Assembly (NCBI RefSeq): GCF_014838715.1
Contig: NZ_CP061947.1
Span: 4,516,001-4,580,000, forward strand
Length of the DNA: 64,000 nt
Source: Algoriphagus sp. Y33
Lineage (GTDB): Bacteria > Bacteroidota > Bacteroidia > Cytophagales > Cyclobacteriaceae
Reading direction: 5' to 3'
In this document: one piece after another, positions 44,399-54,546 of the stretch
Position numbering within the stretch: the first letter of the stretch is position 1
Layout of the letters: each line of letters opens with the position of its first letter
Made by a program: the position numbers and the translations under genes
Notes under the pieces: model-generated
What the model saw: the letters and a program-made list of their open reading frames with translations, nothing else
Told to the model about the DNA's origin: nothing
The model's database searches: none

Positions 44399-44467
44399 AT
44401 AAGTAAAGGAACAGTGAAAAACAGATATTCAGATCAATTCCTTATTAAGGATTTATTAGCTTTTAGA

Positions 44468-44497
44468 CAAAAAAACCGGCAATTTCTGCCGGTCTTA
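44468..44497 (-). terminator. Terminator of the TPR gene at 44517
   Basis: Stem ACCGGCA/TGCCGGT; on the minus strand followed by a run of T. Confidence 0.8.
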
Positions 44498-44516
44498 TGA
44501 TTGATAATTGGGTTAA

Positions 44517-45221
44517 TCAATTTGTTTTTGCAAGATTTTCTTTTGCAAGATCAAATTCAGGATCTAGAGAAATAGCTTCTTCAAAGGCAGCTTTCGCTTC
44601 AACTTTAGAACCTTGATCCAAATAGATCATTCCTTTTAGATTCAATGCCGCAGCTTTCATACTGATTTCCTGAGTTTCTGTTTGAGATTTTGGAAAGCCT
44701 ACCTTATCATCGGGTTTAGAGTTCTTCACCAAGATATTCATGGAATTCAGTGCCTCAGAATACTTCTTTAAACTGTACTGAATGAAGCCTGATTTGTAAA
44801 GGCTGAAATTATCCCCGCTGAGCAAGTACAGACTTTCGAAATACGGCAGAGATTTCTCCAACGCCCCCACCTGTTCCAACGAGTATGCCGCTATCTCTAA
44901 AGAGGCAACGTTTTTGTCATTGACTTTCAATACGTCCATGGAAACCAGTGCTGCGGACATGGCTTGCCCTGCTTCATAATACAGCGAACCAAGCATCTCC
45001 ACATAACGAATATCATCAGGGTTTCTGGCTATCAAATGGTAAAGCGAACTCTTGGCAGAAGCTACATCATTGTAACGTAAAGCCAATTGATACGCAGCCT
45101 GATCAGATGCATTCAAGGTCCTTTTTAATTTCGGGTCGAGTCTGGACACAGAATCGGCAGTCTGGGCAATGGCAGTGCTGGCACAAAAGGCCATAAGCAG
45201 CATGAATAGTACGCGCTTCAT
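44517..45221 (-). CDS. Exported TPR protein
   Basis: A 234-residue protein with signal peptide (MKRVLFMLLMAFCASTAIAQ) and about five tetratricopeptide motifs: AYQLALRYNDVASAKSSLYHLI, YVEMLGSLYYEAGQAMSAALVSM, AAYSLEQVGALEKSLPYFESLY, FIQYSLKKYSEALNSMNIL and NLKGMIYLDQGSKVEAKAAFEEAI. It probably acts as a periplasmic scaffold. It follows the cca gene by 21 bp on the same strand, so both may belong to one transcript. The partner is unknown. Confidence 0.82.
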   Translation of the reverse strand: MKRVLFMLLMAFCASTAIAQTADSVSRLDPKLKRTLNASDQAAYQLALRYNDVASAKSSLYHLIARNPDDIRYVEMLGSLYYEAGQAMSAALVSMDVLKVNDKNVASLEIAAYSLEQVGALEKSLPYFESLYLLSGDNFSLYKSGFIQYSLKKYSEALNSMNILVKNSKPDDKVGFPKSQTETQEISMKAAALNLKGMIYLDQGSKVEAKAAFEEAISLDPEFDLAKENLAKTN

Positions 45222-45242
45222 TTGAATTGAATTTTGATTGAT

Positions 45243-46685
45243 TTATGGATTTGGGCCTTCCGACACAGGAGACAGACCTTTTATTTTGGCAATCTCCAGC
45301 ATCAACTCACGGGCCTCCTCCTGATTATTATGAATTTTGCCCTCCAATATAGCTTCTTTAATTTCTTCTTTAATATCTCCGACGATTTTTGAAGGTTCCA
45401 AACCAAAAATCCCCATGATTTCCTCTCCCGAAATTGGCGGTTGGAAGTTTCTGACCTGATCTTTCTCCTCTACTTCGATAAGCTTTTGTGTTACTTTATC
45501 GAAATTCTCCAAGTATCGCTTTACTTTTTTGTTGTTTTTAGAAGTCACATCCGCACGGCAAAGCTTCATCAGATCATCTATATCATCTCCAGCTTCGAAA
45601 AGCAACCTCCTCATGGCCGAGTCTGTCACTTCATCCTTGACCAGTGCTATTGGTCGAAGGTGCAGCTTCACCAATTTCTGTACATATTTCATACGCTCAT
45701 CCATCGGAAGCTTCAGTCTTCGGAAAATTCCAGGAGTCATGCGGGCACCTTTATCTTCATGGCCATGAAATGTCCAGCCGACTTTTTTGTTGAAGCGCTT
45801 GGTAGCAGGCTTAGCTATATCGTGCAAGATCGCTGCCCACCTGAGCCACAAGTTATCACTCATCTGACAAACATTATCAAGAACCTGCAGCGTATGGTAA
45901 AAATTATCCTTGTGCGACTTGTCATCCACAGAATCCACTCCTTGTAAATCAACCATTTCAGGGAAGAACTCATGGAGTAATTTGCCCGCAAACAGTAATT
46001 TGAAACCGTAAGAAGGCTTTTTTACCTGAATAATTTTATTCAATTCCACAATCACCCGTTCACCCGATATGATCTTCAGGCGATTTGCATTCTCACTTAG
46101 TGCGTGAAAAGTATCCCCATCAATATCAAAATCAAGTTGCGCCGCAAAGCGGACCGCACGGAGCATACGGAGTGGATCATCCGAAAAGGTAATATCAGGA
46201 TCCAATGGAGTTCGGATCAACTTCCTTTTGATATCACCAAGTCCATCAAAGGGATCTAATAGATCGCCGTAATTCGCCGCGTTCAGGGAGATTGCCATGG
46301 CATTGATCGTGAAATCCCTACGCTCCAGATCTTCCTGCAACGTCCCTGTCTCCACGATAGGATTACGGGAATCTGAACGATAAGATTCCTTACGGGCACC
46401 CACAAACTCCAATTCCCACTCATCCAATTTAAGCATAGCTGTGCCAAAGTTTTTAAAAACTGAGAGTGGGACATGTTCATCATATTGTCCGGCAACCTCC
46501 TTGGCAAGCTCTATTCCACTTCCTACGCAGGTAAAGTCTATATCCTTTTGCCCACTTTTCTTTCTTTTCAGAATCAAATCCCTCACATAGCCACCCACTA
46601 CGTAGGTTTCCAATCCCAAATTAGCAGCAGCTTTTGCCACCTTTCCAAAAACCTCGAATTCGTCAATATGTGATTTAAAATTCAT
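45243..46685 (-). CDS. cca: CCA-adding type tRNA nucleotidyltransferase with HD domain
   Basis: 480 residues. N-terminal class-II nucleotidyltransferase: [11 protein letters not shown] (GGxVRD), the metal-binding DIDF, and [13 protein letters not shown], followed by [17 protein letters not shown] and [18 protein letters not shown]-terminal HD domain has [11 protein letters not shown] and [20 protein letters not shown]. It completes or repairs the 3' CCA of tRNAs; poly(A) polymerase activity is an alternative in this superfamily. The tRNA-Arg gene at 54547 has no encoded CCA, so such an enzyme is needed. The start ATG overlaps the stop of the upstream gene (ATGA). Confidence 0.92.
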   Translation of the reverse strand: MNFKSHIDEFEVFGKVAKAAANLGLETYVVGGYVRDLILKRKKSGQKDIDFTCVGSGIELAKEVAGQYDEHVPLSVFKNFGTAMLKLDEWELEFVGARKESYRSDSRNPIVETGTLQEDLERRDFTINAMAISLNAANYGDLLDPFDGLGDIKRKLIRTPLDPDITFSDDPLRMLRAVRFAAQLDFDIDGDTFHALSENANRLKIISGERVIVELNKIIQVKKPSYGFKLLFAGKLLHEFFPEMVDLQGVDSVDDKSHKDNFYHTLQVLDNVCQMSDNLWLRWAAILHDIAKPATKRFNKKVGWTFHGHEDKGARMTPGIFRRLKLPMDERMKYVQKLVKLHLRPIALVKDEVTDSAMRRLLFEAGDDIDDLMKLCRADVTSKNNKKVKRYLENFDKVTQKLIEVEEKDQVRNFQPPISGEEIMGIFGLEPSKIVGDIKEEIKEAILEGKIHNNQEEARELMLEIAKIKGLSPVSEGPNP

Positions 46686-47152
46686 CCCTTAATAATTTTC
46701 ACTTCCCCTTCAGGCCCCAAAAACATTTCTTTCGTAGTTGGGCTCAAAAGCGGAAATAAGATTGACGTATGAAACGAAGTGGCTTTCTGCGAGTCTAATT
46801 TCAACAGCACTGGCTGGGAAATCTGAAATAGCAATTTATTCCAGTTAGGCTCCAGGATAAGGCTGAACTTCAAAACCCCATCCACGATAGGTCCGTTTTT
46901 GATTATACGATTTGCAGGGCTATGATAGACAGTAGGCTTGTTGGTGTATTCTACTATATCCAACGAAACTTCCGAAAAAGGCTCGCATATCGAACGTATT
47001 TGGAATAAATCAAAAAGTAAAAACGTCCAATCCTCACCCATCTCAGGTTTCCAGAGCTCCGGCCTCATAAGGGTGACAACTTTTCCATTTCCTTCCTTCA
47101 GGTGCAAAACCCCTTTTTCCCTAAAAGCTGATACTAATTGTGCGTGATCCAA
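46682..47152 (-). CDS. Hypothetical protein coupled to cca
   Basis: About 156 residues. There is no ATG in the first part of the frame; the TTG at 47152 ([14 protein letters not shown]) is chosen because a TATTTTTG promoter-like box lies about 16 nt upstream of it; the frame can extend to a TTG at 47209. No signal peptide, no membrane helix. Strand-rich middle part ([35 protein letters not shown]). The stop overlaps the cca start (ATGA), so translation is coupled. I do not recognise the family and give no function. Confidence 0.55.
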   Translation of the reverse strand: MDHAQLVSAFREKGVLHLKEGNGKVVTLMRPELWKPEMGEDWTFLLFDLFQIRSICEPFSEVSLDIVEYTNKPTVYHSPANRIIKNGPIVDGVLKFSLILEPNWNKLLFQISQPVLLKLDSQKATSFHTSILFPLLSPTTKEMFLGPEGEVKIIKG

Positions 47153-47214
47153 AACGTTTATTTTTTCACAAAAATAATCAGAATTTCGAGAGCAAGTTCT
47201 TTTGTCCAAAAACC

Positions 47215-47255
47215 AAAAAACCTTCTCCGGGAAGAGAAGGCTTTTGGCACGTATT
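47215..47255 (-). terminator. Terminator after the DUF6249-like gene
   Basis: Stem CCTTCTC/GAGAAGG with a T-run on the minus strand. Confidence 0.8.
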
Positions 47256-47265
47256 GGAATCCGTC

Positions 47266-47607
47266 TTACTTGTCCTCTTTGTCAAGTTTTCTGGTCAAGA
47301 AAAAACTAAACATAAGGCCAATTCCTCCGAAAATAAAGATACAAGAGCTAAAGGCAACCTCATCTTCCATTCCGTTTTGTCTTAGCAAAGCCCCAAAAAG
47401 AATCCCTGCACCCACACCAATCGCAAGAAGTGCGATACTTAGAATAAAATGACCAAAGCTGTATTTCTTGCCCGAGTTGAAGAGCTTTGCATCTGCACCA
47501 TTTTCTATAAGGGCAAGCCTCTCCTTGTTTCGGGTAGTCAAGAAAGTAAATATGACTCCGAAAATACTGGAGAAAATAATCAGTGTAACTAAGATGGTTT
47601 CTGCCAT
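47266..47607 (-). CDS. Small membrane protein, DUF6249-like
   Basis: About 113 residues from the ATG at 47607 (MAETILVTLIIFSSIFGVIF); the frame extends further upstream but that stretch is antisense to the sigma gene's leader. One helix at the N-terminus, the motif RNKERLALIENGADAKLF seen in DUF6249-type proteins, two further helices (FILSIALLAIGVGAGILFGALL, FSSCIFIFGGIGLMFSFFL). It is divergent from the ECF sigma factor gene at 105 bp; in this phylum such small proteins are often part of the sigma operon's surroundings. Function unknown. Confidence 0.75.
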   Translation of the reverse strand: MAETILVTLIIFSSIFGVIFTFLTTRNKERLALIENGADAKLFNSGKKYSFGHFILSIALLAIGVGAGILFGALLRQNGMEDEVAFSSCIFIFGGIGLMFSFFLTRKLDKEDK

Positions 47608-47711
47608 GTTCTGTTTGTTTTTTCTTCTTGGATGTAACGACTCGGCCCAAAGGTTACAACTCATTAGAAAAAACTGTAACTTTTTTTCGGGCATATGCAT
47701 CCAATGTGAAA

Positions 47712-48287
47712 ATGCGATTCAAGGAAGACCACCACTATATAGAAAAAACACTGCAAGGTAATATGAATGCTTATGGGCAATTGATCCTAAAGCATGAAAA
47801 GCACGTATTTACTCTCGCCTTACGGATTCTGAAAAACAGAGAAGAAGCCCAAGAAGCTGCTCAAGATGCATTTATGAAAGCGTTCCATGCGTTAAAAACC
47901 TTTCAGAGAAATTCTAAGTTTACCACATGGCTTTATAAAATAGCATATAATGAGGCATTGGGAAGATTAAGAAAATCAAAAAACCACGCTATCCAACTGG
48001 ATGAGATCGGTGACTTGGCAAGCGATTCTGCTGACTATTTGGATGGATTGAAATCACTTCAGCTCGCAGAGAGAAAAGACCTTATTCGGCGTGGACTTGA
48101 TGCTATCAAACCGGCAGAATCGGCTGTGCTTACATTATTTTATCTTGAGGAGCAAAGTATAAAAGAAATTGAAGAAATTGTGGGTTTAACAAGTTCGCAC
48201 GTAAAGATCCTTTTGCATAGAGGAAGAAAAAATCTTCTGGACGCATTACGAAATATTACAAACAGTGAATTAATTCATCTGCTATGA
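47712..48287 (+). CDS. ECF-type RNA polymerase sigma factor
   Basis: About 191 residues from the ATG at 47712 (MRFKEDHHYIEKTLQGN). Region 2: LILKHEKHVFTLALRILKNREEAQEAAQDAFMKAFHAL and FTTWLYKIAYNEALGRLRK; region 4: VLTLFYLEEQSIKEIEEIVGLTSSHVKILLHRGRKNLL. A downstream gene overlapping by 4 bp encodes a small membrane protein with the shape of an anti-sigma factor. Sequence upstream (from 47628) stays open but has no sigma homology. It may control envelope stress genes; the regulon is unknown. Confidence 0.92.
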   Translation: MRFKEDHHYIEKTLQGNMNAYGQLILKHEKHVFTLALRILKNREEAQEAAQDAFMKAFHALKTFQRNSKFTTWLYKIAYNEALGRLRKSKNHAIQLDEIGDLASDSADYLDGLKSLQLAERKDLIRRGLDAIKPAESAVLTLFYLEEQSIKEIEEIVGLTSSHVKILLHRGRKNLLDALRNITNSELIHLL

Positions 48288-48688
48288 AAAATCTACGAGA
48301 GGAAGACGAATACATCAGACAGTTCATCTCAGAACTTGGAATCGAAAAGCCATCTGTAGGCTTCCATAAATCTATATTAGAAAAGCTAAATCCAAAACAA
48401 ACACTATCTACCTATAGACCTGTGGTCTCATCCTTTGCCTGGAAATTAATAAGCAGCGCTATTGTTGCCTTAGTCTTATATGTAATTCTATTCTTGCCCG
48501 GTGGGGGAGCTACTCCTTTGGCTGATCAAATCACGGGGATTTATATTCCTCAAGTAATTATTTCACTGCCAAAAATTTCTATCCCTGAACTAGACCTCTC
48601 TCCGATTGTCATCCAATCCTTGATAGTATTTATTCTGTTGGCAGGCCTATCTGCTATCACTACACTTAAAAAAATAAAAATATCTTAG
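48284..48688 (+). CDS. Putative membrane anti-sigma factor
   Basis: A 134-residue protein whose ATG overlaps the sigma factor stop (ATGA). An N-terminal cytosolic part (EEDEYIRQFISELGIEKPSVGFHKSILEKL) precedes one helix (FAWKLISSAIVALVLYVILF), a periplasmic stretch of about 45 residues, and a second helix (PIVIQSLIVFILLAGLSAI). The layout fits a small ECF anti-sigma; the classical zinc-binding HxxxCxxC is absent. Assignment rests on position and topology. Confidence 0.65.
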   Translation: MKNLREEDEYIRQFISELGIEKPSVGFHKSILEKLNPKQTLSTYRPVVSSFAWKLISSAIVALVLYVILFLPGGGATPLADQITGIYIPQVIISLPKISIPELDLSPIVIQSLIVFILLAGLSAITTLKKIKIS

Positions 48689-48702
48689 CTTATCCAAACA
48701 AA

Positions 48703-48735
48703 ATAAAAAAGGCAGCTGATCAGCTGCCTTTTTTC
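48703..48735. terminator. Bidirectional terminator
   Basis: Perfect palindrome with arms AAAAAGGCAGCTGA/TCAGCTGCCTTTTT, between the anti-sigma gene and the convergent HTH gene. Confidence 0.9.
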
Positions 48736-48751
48736 TGTGCATGAGACGATC

Positions 48752-49156
48752 TTATCCTCTCAACCAGTTGATAAAAGTCTGGTAACCCACACCGATTTCT
48801 CTAGCAAATGCCGCTTTGGTCTTCTTACCTGCAGCCTCTACTTTTTTCCACTCTTCAACAATTTTGCTTTTTTCAGCATCGCTGAATGATCTCCTTTTGG
48901 CAGCCTTGGGAGCGGCACTGTTGCCGGTTACCAAAGAAATCAATTCATTAAGTTCATTAAGGAATCTTGCATCGTTCAATGAAAGACCAGCTTCCTCCAA
49001 TTTTTTTATTACCTGTGCTTTAGGATTCACCGGAGTAACAGAAATTCCTTGCTTAGCCGCATCATGCAAATCGATCTGGTTACCGTCAGCAGTAACATAA
49101 ATAAAACCATCTCCTTTTTTAAGATCAGCAATAGCTTCTTTGATTAAATCTCTCAT
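48752..49156 (-). CDS. Small protein with C-terminal transposase-like helix-turn-helix
   Basis: A 134-residue protein. N-terminal part (MRDLIKEAIADLKKGDGFIYVTADGNQIDLHDAAKQG) is a compact mixed fold, the middle is an amphipathic helix (LSLNDARFLNELNELISLVTG), and residues about 88-134 (KRRSFSDAEKSKIVEEWKKV, AAFAREIGVGYQTFINWLRG) form a homeodomain-like HTH of the sort seen in IS3-type OrfA and related regulators. No transposase domain or terminal repeats are present, so it is more likely a DNA-binding regulator. I do not recognise the full-length family. Confidence 0.65.
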   Translation of the reverse strand: MRDLIKEAIADLKKGDGFIYVTADGNQIDLHDAAKQGISVTPVNPKAQVIKKLEEAGLSLNDARFLNELNELISLVTGNSAAPKAAKRRSFSDAEKSKIVEEWKKVEAAGKKTKAAFAREIGVGYQTFINWLRG

Positions 49157-50266
49157 ATTTTTTTTAACGTTGATAATTATTTTTTATAAACCACGTGCAA
49201 TATATATAATTATTAAGTTTGAATTAATAATTAACCATAAAAAAACTTTTTTTAACAAACAAAAAGCCTATCAACTACAATTTTCTCGATTTAATAAGTA
49301 CAAGAAATCTACAGCTAGAACATGAGTCAACAAATAAAAATTTTGCAAATCCATACTTCCACAGTCATTTTACACTATTTTTGCTAAAAAAAACAAGTCA
49401 AATTTCATAATTTTAATTTCATCTACAATTATTTCACTAAACACTTAAAAACGAGTTACCACTGCTGTAATATTTATCTTTAAAGGGCAGAATTCACTCA
49501 GCTACCAACCATCGCAATATGAATTTATACTAACTATAGGGAGACTTTTCATCCCCATTTATACTAAAAATGAAAAGATCTTCGTTGCTGCATCTTAGAT
49601 TGTAATTACCCAGTAGCCATAAGAAAGATTACAATAAACAATCGGATCCTGAAAGTTCATTCTATGCTTTATATAAAGGTGATTTTTTTCATACGACTGT
49701 AGTTCTGTCCTCCTAACCGCTGTACTACTAGTAGTGTTAAATTATAACAAATGGAAAAATCACCACACTCTCATAACATATGGGTGTTTTATGAGCACCT
49801 TCAATTCCGTCTACCGGGAATGCACACAGCAAGCCCAATAGATCATCACTATATAGCAACCCTTTTCAGCCTGCTTTGTTTAAGTCCAAAGCAAAATTGA
49901 CCACAAAAAACTCCTTATCATGCAGTTATGCATAGAGGAAATGAAACACATCCCCATGGTTAGTTTAATTGCTTGGGGCTCCATCCCTTACACTATATTA
50001 TGAAGTCTGTTTATCAATCGGGACGGTTCGACAAACACACGCAATGCATACTCCACCTTGAACTCAATCGGCCTCTACAGAACTGAACTCCCCCCTTCAA
50101 TCAACCATTCTATTGACACATACTGTCGTATGTATATTTCTCATTTGAGAAGAAGAAATTATAGAAAAGTCATCTATTTAATCTTCAAAAAGCCATTAAT
50201 CGGGAATTTTTCCATAATTTTGAGCCCCATAAGAATCCAAACAAATTTCCATCCTCCCCCATTCTT
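49157..50266. other. Long gene-free segment upstream of pyrG
   Basis: 1,110 bp, AT-rich near 49157-49460. No open frame longer than about 95 codons shows family resemblance; the frame at 50058-50348 overlaps the pyrG start out of frame. Visible structure: palindrome ACTACTAGTAGT (49724-49735) and an inverted repeat CTTTTCAT/ATGAAAAG around 49545-49577. It might hold an unrecognised RNA or a decayed mobile element. Confidence 0.4.
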
Positions 50267-51883
50267 ATGGCTTCAAGCACCAAATACATCTTTATTACCG
50301 GAGGAGTCACTTCCTCTCTCGGCAAGGGCATTATTGCAGCTTCACTAGGCAAGTTGCTCCAAGCCAGGGGTTTCAAAGTGACCATCCAAAAATTTGATCC
50401 TTATCTGAATATCGATCCAGGCACTCTTAATCCCTATGAACACGGCGAATGCTATGTAACTGACGACGGAGCAGAGACAGATTTGGATTTGGGACATTAT
50501 GAGCGCTTTTTGAATATCCCTACTTCTCAGGATAATAACATTACCACCGGCAGGATATATAATAATGTGATCACCAGAGAGCGAAAAGGCGAATTTTTGG
50601 GCAAAACTGTTCAAGTCATCCCCCACATTACAGACGAAATCAAAGCGAATTTTTACAAACTGGGTGAAGAGGGGAAGTATGATGTGGTGATTACCGAAAT
50701 CGGCGGATGTGTAGGCGATATAGAATCCCTACCATTTATTGAGGCAGTCCGTCAAGCGAAATGGGATTTGGGAGCAAACAACTTTTTGGTGATCCACCTT
50801 ACGCTGATCCCTTACCTACGCGCTGCCAAAGAGCTGAAAACCAAACCTACCCAGCACTCTGTAAAGCAATTGCTCGAAGCAGGCATACAACCTGATATTC
50901 TTGTATGCCGCACAGAACATCATTTGCCTTCCGACGTGAAGAAAAAACTTGCGCTTTTCTGCAATGTTCAATTAAACAGTGTAATTGAGGCAATGGATGC
51001 CGATTCCATCTATGATGTCCCTTTATTGATGAAAAAGGAGAAATTGGATGAGCGTGTAATGACCAAGCTAAAACTTACCTCCAAAGAAAATACTGATTTA
51101 GAAAACTGGAAAGACTTTCTCGGAAAGCTGAAAAATCCAACACAAGAGGTGACTATAGGACTGGTAGGGAAATACGTCTCACTCCCTGACTCCTATAAAT
51201 CTATCATAGAGTCCTTTACCCATGCAGGTGCTTCTATTGAGTGTGATGTAAACCTTAGATTAATTTCATCTGAAGAAATCAATCCCGATAATATTGTTCA
51301 GAAACTAACCGATTTAGACGGAATTGTAGTGGCTCCGGGGTTTGGTGAGAGAGGCTTTGAAGGGAAAATAGACACGGTAAAATACGCTCGGGAAAACAAC
51401 ATCCCCTTCTTGGGAATATGTCTGGGCATGCAGGTGGCAGTGATAGAATATGCCAGAAACGTGCTCAATCTAAAGGATGCAAATAGTACTGAAATGGATC
51501 CCAACACCGCAAATCCAGTTATAGGATTGATGGAAGAGCAAAAAAACATTGATCAAATGGGCGGAACAATGAGATTAGGCTCATACGCTTGTGATCTCAA
51601 AAAGGGAAGCAAGGCATATCAAGCCTATGGAAAATCCAAAATCCAGGAGAGACATCGTCACCGATACGAATTTAACAACGAGTATCTGAAAGCAATGGAA
51701 GACAATGGTATGATCGCCACAGGAAAAAACCCTGAAACAGGTTTGGTAGAAATCGTTGAAATAAAAAGCCATCCTTGGTTTGTAGGAGTTCAATTCCACC
51801 CCGAATACAAAAGCACAGTACTTACCCCACAGCCCCTCTTCGTGAAATTCATACTAGCGGCAGTGGACAAAAAAATTAAATAA
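50267..51883 (+). CDS. pyrG: CTP synthase
   Basis: 538 residues. It converts UTP to CTP using glutamine. N-terminal synthetase domain: [20 protein letters not shown] (phosphate loop), [40 protein letters not shown]-terminal class-I amidotransferase: [18 protein letters not shown] with the catalytic Cys, and [10 protein letters not shown] with His and Glu. Start at ATG 50267 follows an AT-rich leader. It is followed at 43 bp by yidC. Length is as usual for the family. Confidence 0.97.
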   Translation: MASSTKYIFITGGVTSSLGKGIIAASLGKLLQARGFKVTIQKFDPYLNIDPGTLNPYEHGECYVTDDGAETDLDLGHYERFLNIPTSQDNNITTGRIYNNVITRERKGEFLGKTVQVIPHITDEIKANFYKLGEEGKYDVVITEIGGCVGDIESLPFIEAVRQAKWDLGANNFLVIHLTLIPYLRAAKELKTKPTQHSVKQLLEAGIQPDILVCRTEHHLPSDVKKKLALFCNVQLNSVIEAMDADSIYDVPLLMKKEKLDERVMTKLKLTSKENTDLENWKDFLGKLKNPTQEVTIGLVGKYVSLPDSYKSIIESFTHAGASIECDVNLRLISSEEINPDNIVQKLTDLDGIVVAPGFGERGFEGKIDTVKYARENNIPFLGICLGMQVAVIEYARNVLNLKDANSTEMDPNTANPVIGLMEEQKNIDQMGGTMRLGSYACDLKKGSKAYQAYGKSKIQERHRHRYEFNNEYLKAMEDNGMIATGKNPETGLVEIVEIKSHPWFVGVQFHPEYKSTVLTPQPLFVKFILAAVDKKIK

Positions 51884-51926
51884 AACTTCCCCGAAGATTC
51901 TTCATCGGGTTTTACAATTATTCTTT

Positions 51927-53732
51927 ATGGACAGAAATCAAGCAACTGGTTTGATTCTTTTTGCGGCGGTCATCCTGGTATACTCACTTTTCTTTGCGAG
52001 TACACCGGAGATCCCTGAAGTGGAAACAGCAACTACCACTCAAACAGAATCGATTCAATCAAATGGAATAAGCCAACAGGCAGTCACAGACACTATTGCT
52101 GAAAACGACAGCACACTGGATGTAGCTAGGCTCGCAAAATATGGCGCACTGGCAAGCATAACTGTAGGGGAAGAAGAAACCATTACCCTAGAAAACGACC
52201 TGATTCAGGTAGAAATTTCCTCCAAGGGAGCAGAAATCAGGAAGGTCGTTCTCAAAGAATACAAAAGCTGGAAAATGGAACCCCTGGAGCTCTTGAACGA
52301 GGAAAGCTCTAAAATGAGCTTCATGCTTGAAAGCAAAAATGGCCCTTTAGATCTAAATGACATTTATTTCAGCCCTTCTATAGAGAGCAGCCAAAACGAT
52401 GAAGGCATACATACACAAACCCTCTTACTAAAGGCAGAGACGGAAAACGGACATATTATTCAATCGTTCACCTTAGCTGACGGGAGCTATCAAGTTCAGA
52501 AATCATTTGAAATAGATCGTTTTCAAGGTGTATTCACCGGAAGTGAATTAGCATTCAACTGGGAAGACCAGGTCATCGCTCAGGAAATGGATCTATCAGA
52601 ATCCAGAAGACAGGCTAGATTAAACTATTATACTATTTCAGGATCTTTCGACAATCTAGGATCCGGTAATGATTTAGAACAAGAAACTATTGGAGAATCT
52701 GTAAAATGGGTAGGCTTCAGTCAGCGATTTTTCACGGCGGCAATTATTGCAGACACTGACTTCCAAAATGTATCGATCACCCAGAGCACTCCGACTGATA
52801 GCACTGTAGTACGCTCAATGGCCACTAGCCTATCCATTCCACTTCAGGATGGCAAAGCAGGCTTTAATTACTATTTCGGCCCTGATAAATACAAAACACT
52901 GAAGAAGGTCACAGATGGATTTGAGGATAACGTGGACATGGGTTACTTCTTTGTCAGCTGGGTAAACAAATACATCATTGTTAATCTTTTTGCCTTTCTG
53001 GAGAAATTTTTCACCAACTACGGTGTCATCATTATCATCATCGTATTCCTGATCAAACTCGCCCTTTTCCCATTGACTTACAAGTCATACATAGGAATGG
53101 CCAAAATGAGAGTAATCAAGCCGGAAATAGATGAGCTGAAAGAGAAATACGGAGACGATGCCACCAAAATGCAACAGGAGCAGATGAAGCTCTTCTCAAA
53201 ATTGGGTGTAAGCCCAATCTCGGGATGTCTTCCGATGGTACTTCAGATGCCATTCTTATTTGCGATGTTCTTTTTCTTCCCAAATGCGATAGAACTCCGC
53301 CAAGAATCTTTTTTGTGGGCAACTGATCTTTCTACCTACGACACCTTTTTCAATTTGCCATTTACGATTCCTTTCTATGGATCACACGTGAGTATGTTTA
53401 CTTTACTGATGACTGTGTCCCAAATTATTTATACACACTTCAATAACCAACTCACTACGGCAACAGGACCAATGAAGAATTTGGGCTACATCATGCCTGT
53501 AATGTTCATGTTCATCCTAAACTCATATCCAGCCGGTTTGAGCTTTTACTATTTTGTATCGAACATGGTGACTTTTGGTCAGCAAGCTTTGATCAAGTTG
53601 TTTGTGGATGATGATAAAATCCGGGCAAAAGTGGAAGAAAGCAAAGCGAAAAACGTAAACAAAAAGAAATCTAAGTTCCAGCAGAAACTGGAAGATGCAA
53701 TGAAAGCAGCAGATAACACCCGTAAAAAATAA
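51927..53732 (+). CDS. yidC: Membrane protein insertase YidC
   Basis: 601 residues. N-terminal membrane anchor (GLILFAAVILVYSLFFAS), a large periplasmic beta-sandwich P1 domain (60-340), then the conserved five-helix core: FLEKFFTNYGVIIIIIVFLI, LTYKSYIGMAKMRVIKPEIDELKEKYG, SPISGCLPMVLQMPFLFAMFFFF, and LGYIMPVMFMFILNSYPAGLSFYYFVSN. The Lys-rich tail (KKKSKFQQKLEDAMK) contacts ribosomes. It inserts membrane proteins alone or with SecYEG. It follows pyrG on the same strand and ends at a strong terminator. Confidence 0.96.
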   Translation: MDRNQATGLILFAAVILVYSLFFASTPEIPEVETATTTQTESIQSNGISQQAVTDTIAENDSTLDVARLAKYGALASITVGEEETITLENDLIQVEISSKGAEIRKVVLKEYKSWKMEPLELLNEESSKMSFMLESKNGPLDLNDIYFSPSIESSQNDEGIHTQTLLLKAETENGHIIQSFTLADGSYQVQKSFEIDRFQGVFTGSELAFNWEDQVIAQEMDLSESRRQARLNYYTISGSFDNLGSGNDLEQETIGESVKWVGFSQRFFTAAIIADTDFQNVSITQSTPTDSTVVRSMATSLSIPLQDGKAGFNYYFGPDKYKTLKKVTDGFEDNVDMGYFFVSWVNKYIIVNLFAFLEKFFTNYGVIIIIIVFLIKLALFPLTYKSYIGMAKMRVIKPEIDELKEKYGDDATKMQQEQMKLFSKLGVSPISGCLPMVLQMPFLFAMFFFFPNAIELRQESFLWATDLSTYDTFFNLPFTIPFYGSHVSMFTLLMTVSQIIYTHFNNQLTTATGPMKNLGYIMPVMFMFILNSYPAGLSFYYFVSNMVTFGQQALIKLFVDDDKIRAKVEESKAKNVNKKKSKFQQKLEDAMKAADNTRKK

Positions 53733-53736
53733 CTTT

Positions 53737-53774
53737 AAAAGAGTCCCGCATCAGCTGCGGGACTCTTTTTTTTT
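53737..53774 (+). terminator. Rho-independent terminator after yidC
   Basis: Perfect stem AAGAGTCCCGCA/TGCGGGACTCTT with a 4-nt loop and a long T-run. Confidence 0.92.
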
Positions 53775-53814
53775 GCCCATCCCCCCTCAGGTACATCTAA
53801 TATCAAGCAACCGA

Positions 53815-54057
53815 TTAATCACAGGAATAACTTGTATAGTCCTCTTTAAAAAGAGACCAAATCTTGCCTGCCTCATCCCGATAGGTAATCGCCTGAGTTC
53901 GTTTGCTGAATTCAATATTCCCGTTGCTTACGATACCCGTGCCATCAGCGAGCACGATAGTGCAAGGTCCTTCGATATCTTTAATATCTACCAACTTGGT
54001 ATCCTCAAAAAGGCTACAGCCAGATAACAGCAGAAAAGGGATAAGGTACTTTTTCAT
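53815..54057 (-). CDS. Small lipoprotein, hypothetical
   Basis: About 80 residues from the ATG at 54057 (MKKYLIPFLLLSGC, lipobox Cys14); the nine upstream codons are unlikely. The rest is a short beta-rich domain (GPCTIVLADGTGIVSNGNIEF, QAITYRDEAGKIWSLF) ending in two serines flanked by Cys, which could pair with the Cys of GPC. It is convergent with yidC. The YdgH-like or DUF903-like small lipoprotein shape is possible but not established. Confidence 0.65.
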   Translation of the reverse strand: MKKYLIPFLLLSGCSLFEDTKLVDIKDIEGPCTIVLADGTGIVSNGNIEFSKRTQAITYRDEAGKIWSLFKEDYTSYSCD

Positions 54058-54546
54058 TCTAAAAAATCCAGAGTCCGAATACATGGACTAAAATGAGTAT
54101 AAATTCTTTCTAAAAAAATGTGGACTCAAAAGAAACCGGGGAAAGCAACAAAAAGTTTCATAGAAATCCATACGGCTTTTGCGTTGGAACCCACAAAAAC
54201 AACTAAATCAATCGATGACTTACGCAAACTGACACTTAACCTGAATTATGCATTAGAAGATCTACTACGGCTTCAAATCGCCTCAAAATCACTCGGCATG
54301 CTTCACTTTTTGCTCTCAACTTCACCTATATATAGGACGACTGGATATTCAAAGCGACTGATTTTCCCGCAGTTTGAAGAATTTGCGAAAAGAATTGGGA
54401 CAGGCTGCCACGAATCCTAATGAGGGGAGCCACCACTGGGGTAACAGCAGATTCTAAGCCTCGAAGATTAGCATGGAATGATACCGCCATCCCTGCTAAA
54501 AATGAAGTAAAAAAAGCCCAACTGAAAAGCTGGGCTTTGGGCTTTG
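54058..54546. other. Intergenic region with an unsupported open frame
   Basis: 489 bp. A plus-strand frame at 54118-54420 (100 codons) lacks any signal peptide, family resemblance or promoter box; it may be chance or a decayed gene. The tRNA-Arg terminator occupies the right end. Confidence 0.35.
54508..54538 (-). terminator. Terminator of tRNA-Arg
   Basis: Stem AGCCCA/TGGGCT; on the minus strand it is followed by seven Ts. Confidence 0.8.

Noticed and set aside
48752..49156. IS3-type transposase OrfA
   Set aside because: Only the HTH resembles it; there is no OrfB, no terminal inverted repeats and no target duplication.
50058..50348. Plus-strand frame of 96 codons
   Set aside because: Overlaps the pyrG start in another frame and has no family pattern.
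54118..54420. Plus-strand frame of 100 codons before tRNA-Arg
   Set aside because: Open but with no recognisable domain, leader or promoter; kept only as a note in the intergenic entry.
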